Source: Thermoleophilaceae bacterium (GTDB lineage: Bacteria > Actinomycetota > Thermoleophilia > Solirubrobacterales > Thermoleophilaceae). From it: a stretch of 64,000 nucleotides of DNA. The notes below the pieces were generated by a model. That model was given only the letters and a program-made list of their open reading frames with translations. It did not search any database and had not been told where the DNA came from. The DNA lies in NCBI GenBank assembly GCA_036378175.1, contig DASUWY010000079.1:42206-106205 (forward strand), written 5' to 3'. This document shows positions 8,954 to 17,564 of the stretch, one piece after another; positions within the stretch are counted from its first letter, which is position 1; each line of letters starts with the position of its first letter. The position numbers and the translations under genes are program-made.

Positions 8954-10496
8954 CCGAGAGCTGTCCCTTCGAGGCAAGGCTGGGCTCATCCACGCGCACC
9001 TCGATGTCGCGCTGATGCACAAGGACGAGGGACACGATCGCCCCGGCGAGGCTGATGGCGGCGGCGATCCAGAGGATGCGGTCGAAGCCGCTCACGAACG
9101 CGACGTGGAGCGCATCGGCCACCGGCGCGCGAAGCGACGGCGGGAGCGAGTGGAGGACGTCCGCCGGGTTTCCGGTGGCGGCCTGGTGCGCTATCGCCTG
9201 GCGATGAGCGCCGAGCTGCGGGCCGAGCTGCGCGAGCCGCTCCCCAAGGACCTCATGGACGCGACTCTGGAAGATCGCGCCCAGCGCCGCGATCCCGGCG
9301 GCGATGCCCACCTGCCGCGCCGTGTTGTTCACCCCGGAGCCCACGCCGGCCTTCTCCTCCGGCACGGTCCCGATCGCGGCGGAGGCGAGCGGCGGGTTGG
9401 TGAGTCCGGAGCCCGCGCCCGCGACGATGAATCCGGCGAGCAACGCGGTCCAGCCCGAGCTGGGGCTGACCAGCGTCATGAGCGCGAGCCCCGCCGCCAC
9501 GAGCCCCAGGCCGGCTGCGAGCAGCAGCCGGATCGGCACGTGCGACGAGAGCTTGCCCGCCGCGGGCGCCACCAGCAGCACGAGCAGCGTGAGCGGCAGG
9601 AAGCGCAGCCCCGCCTGGAACGCCGAATAGCCGAGGATGCCCTGCAGGTAGAGCGTGATGTAGAGCAGCATCGAGAAGAGCGACGCGGCAAGCGCGATCG
9701 CTCCCAGCGAGGCGCCGACCACCGCGGGCCGCCGCAACAGGCCCAGCTCGAGCATCGGGTCCCGGCGGACGCGCTCGATCCCGACGAACGCGACGAGCAG
9801 CACGGCGGCCGCGGCGAACGCCGTGACCACGCCCGTGCTCGACCAGCCGTCCGGGTTGCCGCGAATCAGCGCATACACGAGCGCGAACAGCGCGCCGCTG
9901 AACGCCACGGCGCCCGGCCAGTCGGGGCGCACCTTCCGCCGCCGCGTCTCGGCCACCTTCGCCAGCACGAGCCACAGCGTGAGCGCGCCGATCGGCACGT
10001 TGACGATGAACACCCAGCGCCAGTTGATGCCCGTGGTGAGCGCGCCGCCGATCAGCGGCCCCACCGCCACCGAGGCGCCAGCCGTCGCGCCCCAGATCCC
10101 GAGCGCAGTGCCGCGCTCACGCCCGCGGAACTCCTGGGCGATGAGCGCGAGCGAGGTGGCGAACATTGCCGCGCCCCCGATCCCCTGCACCGCGCGGCAG
10201 ATGTTGAGAAACAGCGGATCGGACGCGAGGCCGCACAGGAGCGATGACACCGAGAAGATCGCGAGCCCGCCCGCGAACACCGTGCGGTGTCCGAGCAGGT
10301 CGCCGAGCGAACCGCTCACGAGCATCAGCGCCGCCAGCGACACCGCGTAGGCGTCGATCGTCCACTGCAGGTCCGAGAACGAAGCGCCGAGGTCGCTTGC
10401 GATGCTCGGCAGCGCCACGTTCACGATTGTGATGTCGAGCAGCAGCATGAGCATCCCGAGGCAGACCGCCAGCAACGTCCACCACTTGCGTTCCAT
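8937..10496 (-). CDS. MFS transporter, DHA2/EmrB-QacA drug-efflux type
   Basis: A 519-residue protein with about 14 hydrophobic helices. The ATG at 10496 gives the expected N-terminus MERKWW then LLLDITIVNVALPSI, the motif D1 region of DHA2 transporters; motif A appears as GSLGDLLGHR and motif C as WGATAGASVAVGPLIGG. The likely role is proton-driven export of toxic organic compounds. It is the first gene of a three-gene leftward operon. The 313-bp region upstream holds two inverted near-copies of an 18-bp site that may bind a regulator. Confidence 0.9.
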   Translation of the reverse strand: MERKWWTLLAVCLGMLMLLLDITIVNVALPSIASDLGASFSDLQWTIDAYAVSLAALMLVSGSLGDLLGHRTVFAGGLAIFSVSSLLCGLASDPLFLNICRAVQGIGGAAMFATSLALIAQEFRGRERGTALGIWGATAGASVAVGPLIGGALTTGINWRWVFIVNVPIGALTLWLVLAKVAETRRRKVRPDWPGAVAFSGALFALVYALIRGNPDGWSSTGVVTAFAAAAVLLVAFVGIERVRRDPMLELGLLRRPAVVGASLGAIALAASLFSMLLYITLYLQGILGYSAFQAGLRFLPLTLLVLLVAPAAGKLSSHVPIRLLLAAGLGLVAAGLALMTLVSPSSGWTALLAGFIVAGAGSGLTNPPLASAAIGTVPEEKAGVGSGVNNTARQVGIAAGIAALGAIFQSRVHEVLGERLAQLGPQLGAHRQAIAHQAATGNPADVLHSLPPSLRAPVADALHVAFVSGFDRILWIAAAISLAGAIVSLVLVHQRDIEVRVDEPSLASKGQLSDVRAY

Positions 10497-10559
10497 CAGG
10501 GCACCTCCGGGGAGTCGTTCATTTCGTCCCTCACATTGGCGCGAGCGCCCGCTGCTCGC

Positions 10560-10577
10560 ACCGGTGAAATCGCCAGT
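10560..10577. promoter_or_regulatory. Candidate operator, copy 1
   Basis: The 18-bp sequence ACCGGTGAAATCGCCAGT matches copy 2 at 16 of 18 positions. It lies 64 bp upstream of the MFS start codon. Copy 1 is extended on its left by GCTCGC, giving an 11-bp arm (10554-10564) that is perfectly inverted at 10652-10662 beside copy 2. The function is inferred only. Confidence 0.4.
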
Positions 10578-10638
10578 CTTCTCAGGCGCCGGCAGCGCCG
10601 ATCCGGCGCGGGGAGCGCTCCATCGCCGGGCCATCCGA

Positions 10639-10656
10639 ACCGGTGAGATCGCCGGT
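10639..10656. promoter_or_regulatory. Candidate operator, copy 2
   Basis: ACCGGTGAGATCGCCGGT is itself a near-palindrome with perfect outer arms ACCGG/CCGGT, a form common for TetR- or MarR-type operators. It lies 79 bp from copy 1 in the MFS/epimerase intergenic region. No TetR or MarR gene is adjacent in this window. Confidence 0.4.
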
Positions 10657-10809
10657 GCGAGCGCACGCGGCGCGAGCGATCGTTGGCGGCATGGGTCTGC
10701 GTCGCTTCCCCCTCTCCCCGATGCAGCCCGCGGCGCGGGCCGCGGCGCGCCAGCCCAGTCGCGCCGCCGCCCGCGCCTCTTCCAACTCAGGCGAGCCCAG
10801 GAGGCGAAC

Positions 10810-11778
10810 ATGAAGGTCTTCGTTGCAGGTGCCACCGGAGCGATCGGGAAGCGGCTCGTGCCGCGGCTCGTGGCTGGCGGCCACGAGGTGGTGGCGATGA
10901 CACGCTCGCCCGCGAAGGCGCGCGATCTGCTGGCCGCGGGCGCCGAGCCCACCGTTGCGGACGGGCTTGACCGCGTGGCCGTGATGCAGGCCGTGATGAG
11001 AGCCGAGCCCGAAGCCGTGATCCACGAGATGACCTCGCTCAGCGGCGTGACGAGCCTCAGGAACTTCGACAGGTCGTTCGCGATGACCAACCGGCTGCGC
11101 ACGGAGGGCACCGACCACCTGCTCGAGGCCGCGATCGCCACGGGTGCCCGGCGGTTCATCGCGCAGAGCTACGGCAACTGGTACGCCGGGCGCGGAACGG
11201 GCCCGAAGAGCGAGGACGACCCCCTCATCCTCGTCCCGCCGAAGAAGCAGCAGCGGTCATTCAAGGCGGTCCGGCACCTCGAGCGGGTGGTGCTCGGCGC
11301 CGACGAGCTCACCGGCGTGGTGCTGCGCTACGGCAACCTCTACGGCCCGGGAACGTCGGCCGCGCCCGACGGGGAGTTCGCGCCGCTCCTTCGCAAGCGC
11401 CTGTTCCCGATCGTGGGCGACGGCGGCGGCGTGTCCTCCTTCCTGCACGTGGACGATGCCGCCACCGCGACGATCGCCGCGCTCGAGCGTGCCGAGGCCG
11501 GCATCTACAACGTGGCGGACGACGATCCCGCCCCCGTGTCCGAATGGCTGCCCGAGTTGGCGCGCGCTCTACATGCCCCGCCGCCCCGGCACGTGCCGGT
11601 GTTCATTGGCCGCATGCTGGCCGGAGAGGTGGGCGTCTCGCTGATGACAAAGGTCAATGGCGCTTCGAACGCGAAGGCCAAGCGGAAGCTCGGTTGGAAC
11701 CTCCTCTACCCGACGTGGCGGGAGGGCTTCCGGTCCGGCCTCAGCGGCGTGCCGGTGGACGACTACGCGCAGGCGTAG
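10810..11778 (+). CDS. NAD-dependent epimerase/dehydratase family protein (extended SDR)
   Basis: A 322-residue protein from ATG 10810. The N-terminus MKVFVAGATGAIGKRL is the extended-SDR NAD(P)-binding motif. Later blocks VLRYGNLYGPG and SSFLHVDDAA, followed by GIYNVADDDP, are typical of UDP-sugar epimerase/dehydratase-like and NmrA-like reductases. The usual YxxxK pair is not obvious: the region has SYGNWYAGRG, so catalysis may differ or the protein may be a reductase with another substrate. It is divergent from the MFS operon and convergent with the LuxR regulator gene, 6 bp away. Confidence 0.8.
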   Translation: MKVFVAGATGAIGKRLVPRLVAGGHEVVAMTRSPAKARDLLAAGAEPTVADGLDRVAVMQAVMRAEPEAVIHEMTSLSGVTSLRNFDRSFAMTNRLRTEGTDHLLEAAIATGARRFIAQSYGNWYAGRGTGPKSEDDPLILVPPKKQQRSFKAVRHLERVVLGADELTGVVLRYGNLYGPGTSAAPDGEFAPLLRKRLFPIVGDGGGVSSFLHVDDAATATIAALERAEAGIYNVADDDPAPVSEWLPELARALHAPPPRHVPVFIGRMLAGEVGVSLMTKVNGASNAKAKRKLGWNLLYPTWREGFRSGLSGVPVDDYAQA

Positions 11779-11784
11779 CGCCGC

Positions 11785-14568
11785 TCACGGCCTCGACGCA
11801 AGCGACGGGGAGCCGCGTTCCGCGGCCTCCTCGTCGCCGTCGAGGTCGAGCCCGGCGAGCTGCATCCGGGAGGAGATGTCCAGCTTGCGGAACACGTTGC
11901 GCAGGTGAAAGTCGATCGTCCGCGGGCTGAGGATCAGGTGGGCGGCCACCTCGCGGTTCGTCATGCCCTGGGCCACGAGGCGCGCGATCTGAAGCTCCTG
12001 CGGTGTCAGGTCGTCGCGGGTGGAGGGTTCTCTCCGCCGCGCGGTCTGGCCGCTGGCGCGCAGCTCAGTCCGCGCCCGCGCCGCCCACAGCTCGGCCCGA
12101 AGCGTCTCGAACGTGTCGAGCGCAAGGCGCAGGTGCTCGCGGGCCTCCACGCGGCGACGCGCCCGGCGCAGGAACTCGCCGAACGCGAGCTGGGTGCGCG
12201 CGCGCTCGAACGGCCGGCCCCCGGTGCTGTGGAAGTCGAGGGCCGTGGTGAAGAGCCGCTCCGCGTCCGCATTGTCCCCCGCGAGCAGGGCTCGGCAGTG
12301 CGACGCGGCGCCGAGCGCCCAGCCGGCGCCGTTCGGCGTGGCCCACGCCTCGAATGGCGCGAGCCACTCCCGGGCGAGCTCCGGCTCCCCGGCCCGCACT
12401 GCGGCTTCCACCCGGTCGAGCCCCGCCCAGAGCGTGACCGGCGGCCGCGTGATCTCGCGCGCGCCGATGAGCGCCGCCTCCGCCGCGCCGCGTCCCAGCT
12501 CGAGCTGAAGGAGCGCCCAGCGCGCCGTCTGCTCCACGTGGAAGAGACGGCGGGCGGCCGCGAGCTCGCGACCCTCGGCCGCCAGCGAGCGGCAGCTCTC
12601 CTCGTCGCCGCGAAGGGCCGCCACGAGCGCGAGGTTGGAGAGGATGTGCCCCACCACCTGGCGCTGCCCCGCCTGCTCGGCGAGCTCGCGACCCTCGTTC
12701 AGCCCCGCCGCCGCCGAAGGCCAGCGGCCCATCCAGATTTCACTCAGCGCGTATCTCGGAATCGTCTGGGTGAGCAGCGTGAGCGCCCCACTCTCGCGTG
12801 TCTGCGCCGCGAGGCGGCCGTTGTAGCGGCTGGCGGCAAGATCGTCACCGAGGAAGAGGCCGCTCGCGCCGGCGAAGAGAAGCAATCCCGGGAACATGAT
12901 CCCGGCGCTCGCGTCAGCATCGTCGGCGAGCGTGAGCGTTGCGCGCAGCTCCGCCGCGGCCTGCTCGTAGGCGCCCGCGAAGAACGCCCCCGCGCCTACG
13001 AGAAAGCGGGCCAGAAAGCGTGTGACGGGCGTATCCACGGCGGGGACCGCGGCCGAAGACTCGGCGATGGCCACCACGCGCTCGGGATCGCCCGCATAGC
13101 CCGCGGCCGTGCTCGCGATGGCGAGCATGTACAGCGCCCGCTCGGAGTCCACCGGAGCCATCTCGCGCGCCCCGCGCACGAGCAGGTCGCATGCGTCCGC
13201 CGGCACGCCCACGTTCACCTCGATCAGGCCGCGCCAGCGGTCCAGCTCTGCCTGCTCGATCGGCTCGCGCGCATTCGGGCGCGCCCGGTCGAGCAGCACG
13301 AGCGCCCGCTCGAGCCGCCCTCCGAACCAGGCGCTCTCCACAGCGCCGGTGAGCAGCCGCAGCTGGTGGTGAGCCTCGCTCGTCATCGCGGCCGCACGTT
13401 CGAAGGCGAGCGACGCCGCCACGAAGCCGCTGCGCTGGCGGGCTCTTTGGGCGGCATGCTCGAGCTCGTTCACCACATCCGCGTGCGGCTCGATCGATCC
13501 GGCGGCGCGGTGCCAGGCGCGCCTGTCCGCGTCCGACTCGTCCACGAGAACGTCCGCGAGCGCGCGATGGGCCGCCTGGCGCTTGGACAGCGGCGCGCCG
13601 TAGTAGACGGCGGAGCGGACAAGCGGGTGAGTGAACTCGAGTCGCCGCCCGTCGATCCTCACAAGCTCGGCCCGATCCGCCGCATCGAGCGCCTCGGCGC
13701 CGCTCCCCAGCTCCTCCGCGGCGGCGAGGATCGTGGCCAGCTCGCCGCTGTCGTCGGCGGCCGCCACGAGCAGGAGGATCTGCGTCTCCGCCGGCAGCTC
13801 CCGCACCCGCGCCAGGAAGGCGTGCTCCACGCGCGCGCTCACCGGCAGCGGGTCGAGCAGCGGCTCGGTGCCCGCGAGCTGTCCCTCACTGAGCACGGAC
13901 GAGAGCGTGAGCAGCGCGAGCGGGTTGCCGCCCGTCTCGGCGATCAGCCTCTCCCGCGCCTCCGGCGAGAGCGGTCGCCGGGCGTGACCGTCAAGCAGCT
14001 GTCCCGCGTCGTCCGGATGCAACCCGCCCACCCGCAGCTCGGGAAGACCTGGCCCCTCGAACGTACGCACATCGCCCTCGCGCGCCGCGAACACCATCGC
14101 GATGCCCTCCGCGCCGAGGCGCCGCGCGGCGAACACAAGCGCCTCCGCCGACGCGTCATCGAGCCAGTGAGCGTCGTCCACCAGGCAGAGGAGTGGGCGC
14201 TCCTCCGCGGCCTCGGCAAGCAGACTCAGCACGCCGGCGGAAACGAGGAACCACTCATCGCGCGCGCCGGTCTCGAGCCCGAGCGCCCCGCGCAGGGCGC
14301 GCGCCTGCGGCTCCGGGAGCTTGTCGTGGTGGTGAAGCACGGGCCGCACGAGCTGGTGCAGGCCGGCGTAGGGCAACTGCGCTTCCGATTCCACGCCGCC
14401 GCCGCTGAGCACCGTCATCCCGGCCGCCCGCTCGCGAGCGTCATCGAGCAGGGCCGACTTGCCGACGCCGGCCTCGCCGCGAAGCACGAGAACCCCGCTC
14501 TGGCCTCCGCGGGCGCGATCGAGGAGCTCTGCGATCCGAGCCCGCTCCGCGTCTCTGCCGTAAAGCAT
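11785..14568 (-). CDS. Large LuxR-family transcriptional regulator with N-terminal ATPase domain (LAL type)
   Basis: A 927-residue regulator. The start is taken at ATG 14568, giving MLYGRDAERARI just before the ATPase domain; upstream the frame is only open by chance. Walker A is GEAGVGKSALL (about residue 30) and Walker B is CLVDDAHWLDDAS (about 120). A long TPR-like helical middle follows. The C-terminal HTH domain begins LTPQELQIARLVAQG and contains MTNREVAAHL, the GerE/LuxR DNA-binding motif. LAL regulators usually switch operons when a small molecule binds the middle region. It lies 64 bp downstream of the zinc alcohol dehydrogenase on the same strand, so it may be read with the B6 locus or have its own promoter. 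Confidence 0.9.
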   Translation of the reverse strand: MLYGRDAERARIAELLDRARGGQSGVLVLRGEAGVGKSALLDDARERAAGMTVLSGGGVESEAQLPYAGLHQLVRPVLHHHDKLPEPQARALRGALGLETGARDEWFLVSAGVLSLLAEAAEERPLLCLVDDAHWLDDASAEALVFAARRLGAEGIAMVFAAREGDVRTFEGPGLPELRVGGLHPDDAGQLLDGHARRPLSPEARERLIAETGGNPLALLTLSSVLSEGQLAGTEPLLDPLPVSARVEHAFLARVRELPAETQILLLVAAADDSGELATILAAAEELGSGAEALDAADRAELVRIDGRRLEFTHPLVRSAVYYGAPLSKRQAAHRALADVLVDESDADRRAWHRAAGSIEPHADVVNELEHAAQRARQRSGFVAASLAFERAAAMTSEAHHQLRLLTGAVESAWFGGRLERALVLLDRARPNAREPIEQAELDRWRGLIEVNVGVPADACDLLVRGAREMAPVDSERALYMLAIASTAAGYAGDPERVVAIAESSAAVPAVDTPVTRFLARFLVGAGAFFAGAYEQAAAELRATLTLADDADASAGIMFPGLLLFAGASGLFLGDDLAASRYNGRLAAQTRESGALTLLTQTIPRYALSEIWMGRWPSAAAGLNEGRELAEQAGQRQVVGHILSNLALVAALRGDEESCRSLAAEGRELAAARRLFHVEQTARWALLQLELGRGAAEAALIGAREITRPPVTLWAGLDRVEAAVRAGEPELAREWLAPFEAWATPNGAGWALGAASHCRALLAGDNADAERLFTTALDFHSTGGRPFERARTQLAFGEFLRRARRRVEAREHLRLALDTFETLRAELWAARARTELRASGQTARRREPSTRDDLTPQELQIARLVAQGMTNREVAAHLILSPRTIDFHLRNVFRKLDISSRMQLAGLDLDGDEEAAERGSPSLASRP

Positions 14569-14632
14569 CTCCCGGAGAAGAAGATACGCCTCGAGCGCGT
14601 ATGCGACCCGCAGCGACCCCGGCGCGCGAGCG

Positions 14633-15664
14633 CTAGGGGCTGAGCACCACCTTCGTCGCCTCACGCGCGTCGAACAGCTTGTAGGCGTCTGGCGCCTCAT
14701 CGAGCGACATGCGGTGCGTGACCACGTCAGATGGCTTCATCACGCCCGCCTCGATGGTGGCGAGCAGCCGCTCGCGGTCACGCGTAGGGTCGCCGATCGA
14801 GAAGCGCAGCGTGATCTCCTTCTCGAACATCAGCAGGTTGTTGAGCGGGTAGTCGGGCTCGAAGTGCGCGCCGATCACGGACACGATCCCCTGCGGCCGC
14901 ACGAGCTCGAGGCTCGCGTCCAGGGCCGGCAGGACGCCCGCAGCCTCGATCACCGTGTCGGCGCCCATGCCGCCGGTGGCCGCCTGCACCGCGCTGGCGG
15001 CCTGATCCGGAGTGACCGCCGTCGCCCCGAAGTTCTCCGCGAGCGAACGGCGTTCAGGCACCCCGTCCACGGCGATCACCTCGCGCGCGATCCCGCGCGC
15101 CGACAGCACCGCCATCAGGCCCACCGTCCCGGCGCCCAGCACCACCACCACGTCGCCAAGCGCCACCTCGCCACGCCGCACGCCCGCGTAGCCGGTGGGC
15201 AGCATGTCCGCCAGGAACACGGCGTCGTCGTCGGACACGCCATCGGGGATCACGAGCAGCGAGCGGTTGGCGTTGGGTATACGCACGAGCTCCGCCTGGC
15301 CGCCCTCGAGCCGCGGATACACGCCCGAGTAGCCGAACAGCGCGCGCGTCTCGCACTGCGTCACGCGCCCGGCGCGGCAGTGCGGGCATGTGCCGTCGGA
15401 GATCATGCTCGTGTTCACCACGCGCTGGCCGGGCTTGACGAACGTCACGCCGTCGCCCACGGCCTCCACCACGCCCACGAACTCGTGGCCGAGCACGGTG
15501 CCGCTCTCGAAGCCAGGCGTCATGCCGTGGTACGGGAACAGGTCTGCGCCACAGAGGGCGGTCTGCTTGACGCGAACGATCGCGTCACCGGGACCTGCCA
15601 GCTCGGGCTCGGCGACGTCATCCACGCGGAGATCCTCGGGTCCCATCAGGCGGACGGCTTTCAT
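14633..15664 (-). CDS. Zinc-dependent medium-chain alcohol dehydrogenase; candidate for a missing B6-pathway oxidation
   Basis: A 343-residue MDR protein. The catalytic zinc site is marked by LCGADLFPYHG (Cys near 38) and GHEFVGVVE (His-Glu near 61-62), with structural-zinc cysteines in TCPHCRAGRVTQC. The NAD-binding motif is VLGAGTVGLMA near residue 170. It is the last enzyme gene of the leftward catabolic operon and its ATG overlaps the VOC gene stop by 4 bp. In the known B6 route two alcohol oxidations need enzymes not otherwise seen here: pyridoxine to pyridoxal, and 4-pyridoxate to its 5-formyl derivative. This enzyme could do either; that is inference from position only. Confidence 0.85.
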   Translation of the reverse strand: MKAVRLMGPEDLRVDDVAEPELAGPGDAIVRVKQTALCGADLFPYHGMTPGFESGTVLGHEFVGVVEAVGDGVTFVKPGQRVVNTSMISDGTCPHCRAGRVTQCETRALFGYSGVYPRLEGGQAELVRIPNANRSLLVIPDGVSDDDAVFLADMLPTGYAGVRRGEVALGDVVVVLGAGTVGLMAVLSARGIAREVIAVDGVPERRSLAENFGATAVTPDQAASAVQAATGGMGADTVIEAAGVLPALDASLELVRPQGIVSVIGAHFEPDYPLNNLLMFEKEITLRFSIGDPTRDRERLLATIEAGVMKPSDVVTHRMSLDEAPDAYKLFDAREATKVVLSP

Positions 15665-16053
15665 GCGGGTTCCTCCAGCTCAACTAGATATCCATCAGGG
15701 TCGATCGCGAAGCAGCGGTGGCCGCCCCACGGGGGCGAGTACGGCTCGGCCAGGAAGCGAACGCCGTCAGCCTTCAGCGCCTCATAGGCGTCGCGCACGC
15801 CGCTCATCTCGAGCACGAGCACGACCTGCAGCGAGGACGGATCCGCCGGGGCGTTCATCGTCACGCCCGGCCGGTCCTCGGCCGGATGTCCCTGCTCGGC
15901 AAGCGAGATGCGCGTGCCGGCGCAGGCAAGCGTGGCGTACGGCGGGTCGTCGTAGGTGGCCTCCACCTCGAACCCGAGCCGCTCCGAGTAGAACGCCACG
16001 GAGCGCTCCACGTTCGCCACCGCGAGGATCGCCCCAGCGCGCGAGACCTGCAT
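15661..16053 (-). CDS. VOC (glyoxalase/bleomycin resistance/dioxygenase) superfamily protein
   Basis: A 130-residue single-domain protein with the paired beta-alpha-beta-beta-beta modules of the VOC fold: AILAVANVERSVAFYSERLGF at the N-terminus and CFAIDPDGYLVELEEP at the C-terminus, whose final Glu is the usual metal ligand. Members act as lyases, isomerases, extradiol dioxygenases or binding proteins. It overlaps the neighbouring dehydrogenase genes by 1 and 4 bp inside the B6 operon, so a catabolic role is likely, but the reaction is unknown. A ring-opening or isomerising step is possible. Confidence 0.82.
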   Translation of the reverse strand: MQVSRAGAILAVANVERSVAFYSERLGFEVEATYDDPPYATLACAGTRISLAEQGHPAEDRPGVTMNAPADPSSLQVVLVLEMSGVRDAYEALKADGVRFLAEPYSPPWGGHRCFAIDPDGYLVELEEPA

Positions 16054-16784
16054 CAGTCGCGAATGTGCCCGGCGTCGGCCACGATCACCTGGCCGGTGAC
16101 CCAGCCGGACTCCTCTGAGGCGAGGAACGCCGCGGCCGGCGCGATGTCCTCCGCCTCCGCGTGCCGCGGGATCGCCTGCAGCGACTGCACGAAGTCGAAC
16201 GCTTCCTTGTGCGGCGAGTTCAACGTGGCCGGTGAGCGCGTGATGCCGGGCGCCACAGCGTTGGCGGTGATGCCGTACTTCCCTAGCTCGGTGGCCAGGG
16301 CGCGGGTCAAGCCCACCACGCCGCCCTTGGCCGCCAGGTAGGGGCCCATGTTGGGCGTGCCGGCGAAGAACGCGTTGGACGCGATCAGGACGATGCGCCC
16401 GTAGCCCGCCTCGCGCATCGGCTTCTCAACCGCGCGCGACACGAGGTACGCGCCGTCGAGGTTCACCGAGATGATCTTGCGCCAGTAGTCGAAGTCGACG
16501 TCGTCCCAGGCCACGAAGGGCACGATCGCCGCGGCGTTCACGAGCACGTCCACCTTGCCGTGAGCCGACAGCGCCTCGTCCACCATCCGCTGGGCGTCCC
16601 CCTCCTTCGAGATGTCGATCTCCACCGCGGTCCCGCCCAGGGCGTCCGCGGTCTCCTTCGCGCCATCGCCCTGGATGTCGGCGGCGACGATCGTCGCGCC
16701 CTCGGACGCGAGCTTCTCGGCGATCGCCTTGCCGATGCCCTGCGCGGCGCCGGTGACGATCGCGACTCTGTTCTCAAACCTCAT
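16053..16784 (-). CDS. SDR dehydrogenase, probable pyridoxal 4-dehydrogenase
   Basis: A 243-residue classical SDR. The cofactor motif TGAAQGIG is at 11-18, and the catalytic set is S136, Y149 and K153. Two stretches, AIVPFVAWDDVDFDYWRKII and ASNAFFAGTPNM, are not general SDR sequence and match my memory of the Mesorhizobium loti pyridoxal 4-dehydrogenase, which oxidises pyridoxal (as its hemiacetal) with NAD to 4-pyridoxolactone. The next gene, 12 bp upstream in the operon, encodes the lactonase for that product, which supports the call. FabG-like reductases of other pathways remain the alternative. Confidence 0.8.
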   Translation of the reverse strand: MRFENRVAIVTGAAQGIGKAIAEKLASEGATIVAADIQGDGAKETADALGGTAVEIDISKEGDAQRMVDEALSAHGKVDVLVNAAAIVPFVAWDDVDFDYWRKIISVNLDGAYLVSRAVEKPMREAGYGRIVLIASNAFFAGTPNMGPYLAAKGGVVGLTRALATELGKYGITANAVAPGITRSPATLNSPHKEAFDFVQSLQAIPRHAEAEDIAPAAAFLASEESGWVTGQVIVADAGHIRD

Positions 16785-16796
16785 TCAGCGGTCTCC

Positions 16797-17552
16797 TCAG
16801 GCGTAGTGATCGGGGGCGTGCTTGTAGGTGCCGTAGGCGTCCATGTCGTGCGTGAAGAACACCTCCGCGTCCCACTCCTTCACGAGCTGCTTCACGCGCC
16901 GGATCGAGCGCACGCCGGCCACGGGGTCGTTGTGGAATCCGGCCTGCTGGTCGGCCGCGTAGGCCGCCGGCGTGTAGCTCACGTCCGCCATGAACATGAG
17001 CGGCCGGCGGCCGTCCATCTCGATGAGCATCGAGTAGTGGCCGATGGTGTGGCCCGGCGTGTAGAAGAGATGCACGCCGTCGGCAACGGAGAGGTCGCCG
17101 GACACCAGGTTGAACTTCGCGTCCGAGTGGTCCCAGGTGCGGTCGGCGTAGCCGAGCCGCTCGAACGGCTCAGGCGAGCGCGCCTCGCGGATCTCCAGCT
17201 CGTGCATCCACACGGTGGCGTTCGGGAGGAGCTTGTTGCCGCCGCAGTGGTCGAAGTGGAGGTGCGAGTTCACGAGCACGTCAACGTCCTCCGGCTTGAA
17301 CCCGCACAGCTCGAGCTGCGCGGGCACGGTCTGCTGCTCGGTCTGCTCGGGCAGCTCGAACGGCAGGAACTCGTTCACCACGTCGATGTCGTAGCCCGAG
17401 TCGAACATGATCAGCCCGTCCGGGTGCTCCACGAGCACGCTGTAGACCGGGAAGCGCACCGGCGTCCCGCAGCCCACGTTCCAGGTGATGTGCGACTGGT
17501 CGATCACGAGCGAGCCGCCGTCGAGCAGGCGCACCTTCGTTGCCTTGGCCAT
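16797..17552 (-). CDS. Metallo-beta-lactamase-fold lactonase, probable 4-pyridoxolactonase
   Basis: A 251-residue MBL-fold hydrolase. The zinc motif is H97-x-H99-x-D101-H102 in SHLHFDHCGGNK, with further ligands H168 (TPGHTIGHYS), D190 and H235. It is related to AHL lactonases, but several segments match M. loti 4-pyridoxolactonase as I recall it: LLDGGSLV near the start, VRFPVYS, PEPFERLGY, DPVAGVRS and the C-terminal THDMDAYGTY. The reaction would be hydrolysis of 4-pyridoxolactone to 4-pyridoxate in the cytosol. It lies between genes for the enzymes acting before and after it in the B6 route. A quorum-quenching role is possible but fits the context poorly. Confidence 0.85.
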   Translation of the reverse strand: MAKATKVRLLDGGSLVIDQSHITWNVGCGTPVRFPVYSVLVEHPDGLIMFDSGYDIDVVNEFLPFELPEQTEQQTVPAQLELCGFKPEDVDVLVNSHLHFDHCGGNKLLPNATVWMHELEIREARSPEPFERLGYADRTWDHSDAKFNLVSGDLSVADGVHLFYTPGHTIGHYSMLIEMDGRRPLMFMADVSYTPAAYAADQQAGFHNDPVAGVRSIRRVKQLVKEWDAEVFFTHDMDAYGTYKHAPDHYA

Positions 17553-17564
17553 CGCGAGTCCTCT

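Larger units (their letters stand above)
10497..10809. other. Divergent intergenic region between the MFS transporter and NAD-dependent epimerase genes
   Basis: This 313-bp gap separates two divergently read genes and contains no convincing open reading frame. It is GC-rich and holds the repeated 18-bp site listed separately (10560-10577 and 10639-10656). A short purine-rich stretch CCCAGGAGG just before 10810 serves as ribosome site for the epimerase-like gene. Confidence 0.6.

Noticed and set aside
16797..17552. Quorum-quenching AHL lactonase
   Set aside because: The fold is shared, but segments outside the zinc motif match 4-pyridoxolactonase, and neighbours encode enzymes for the steps before and after it.
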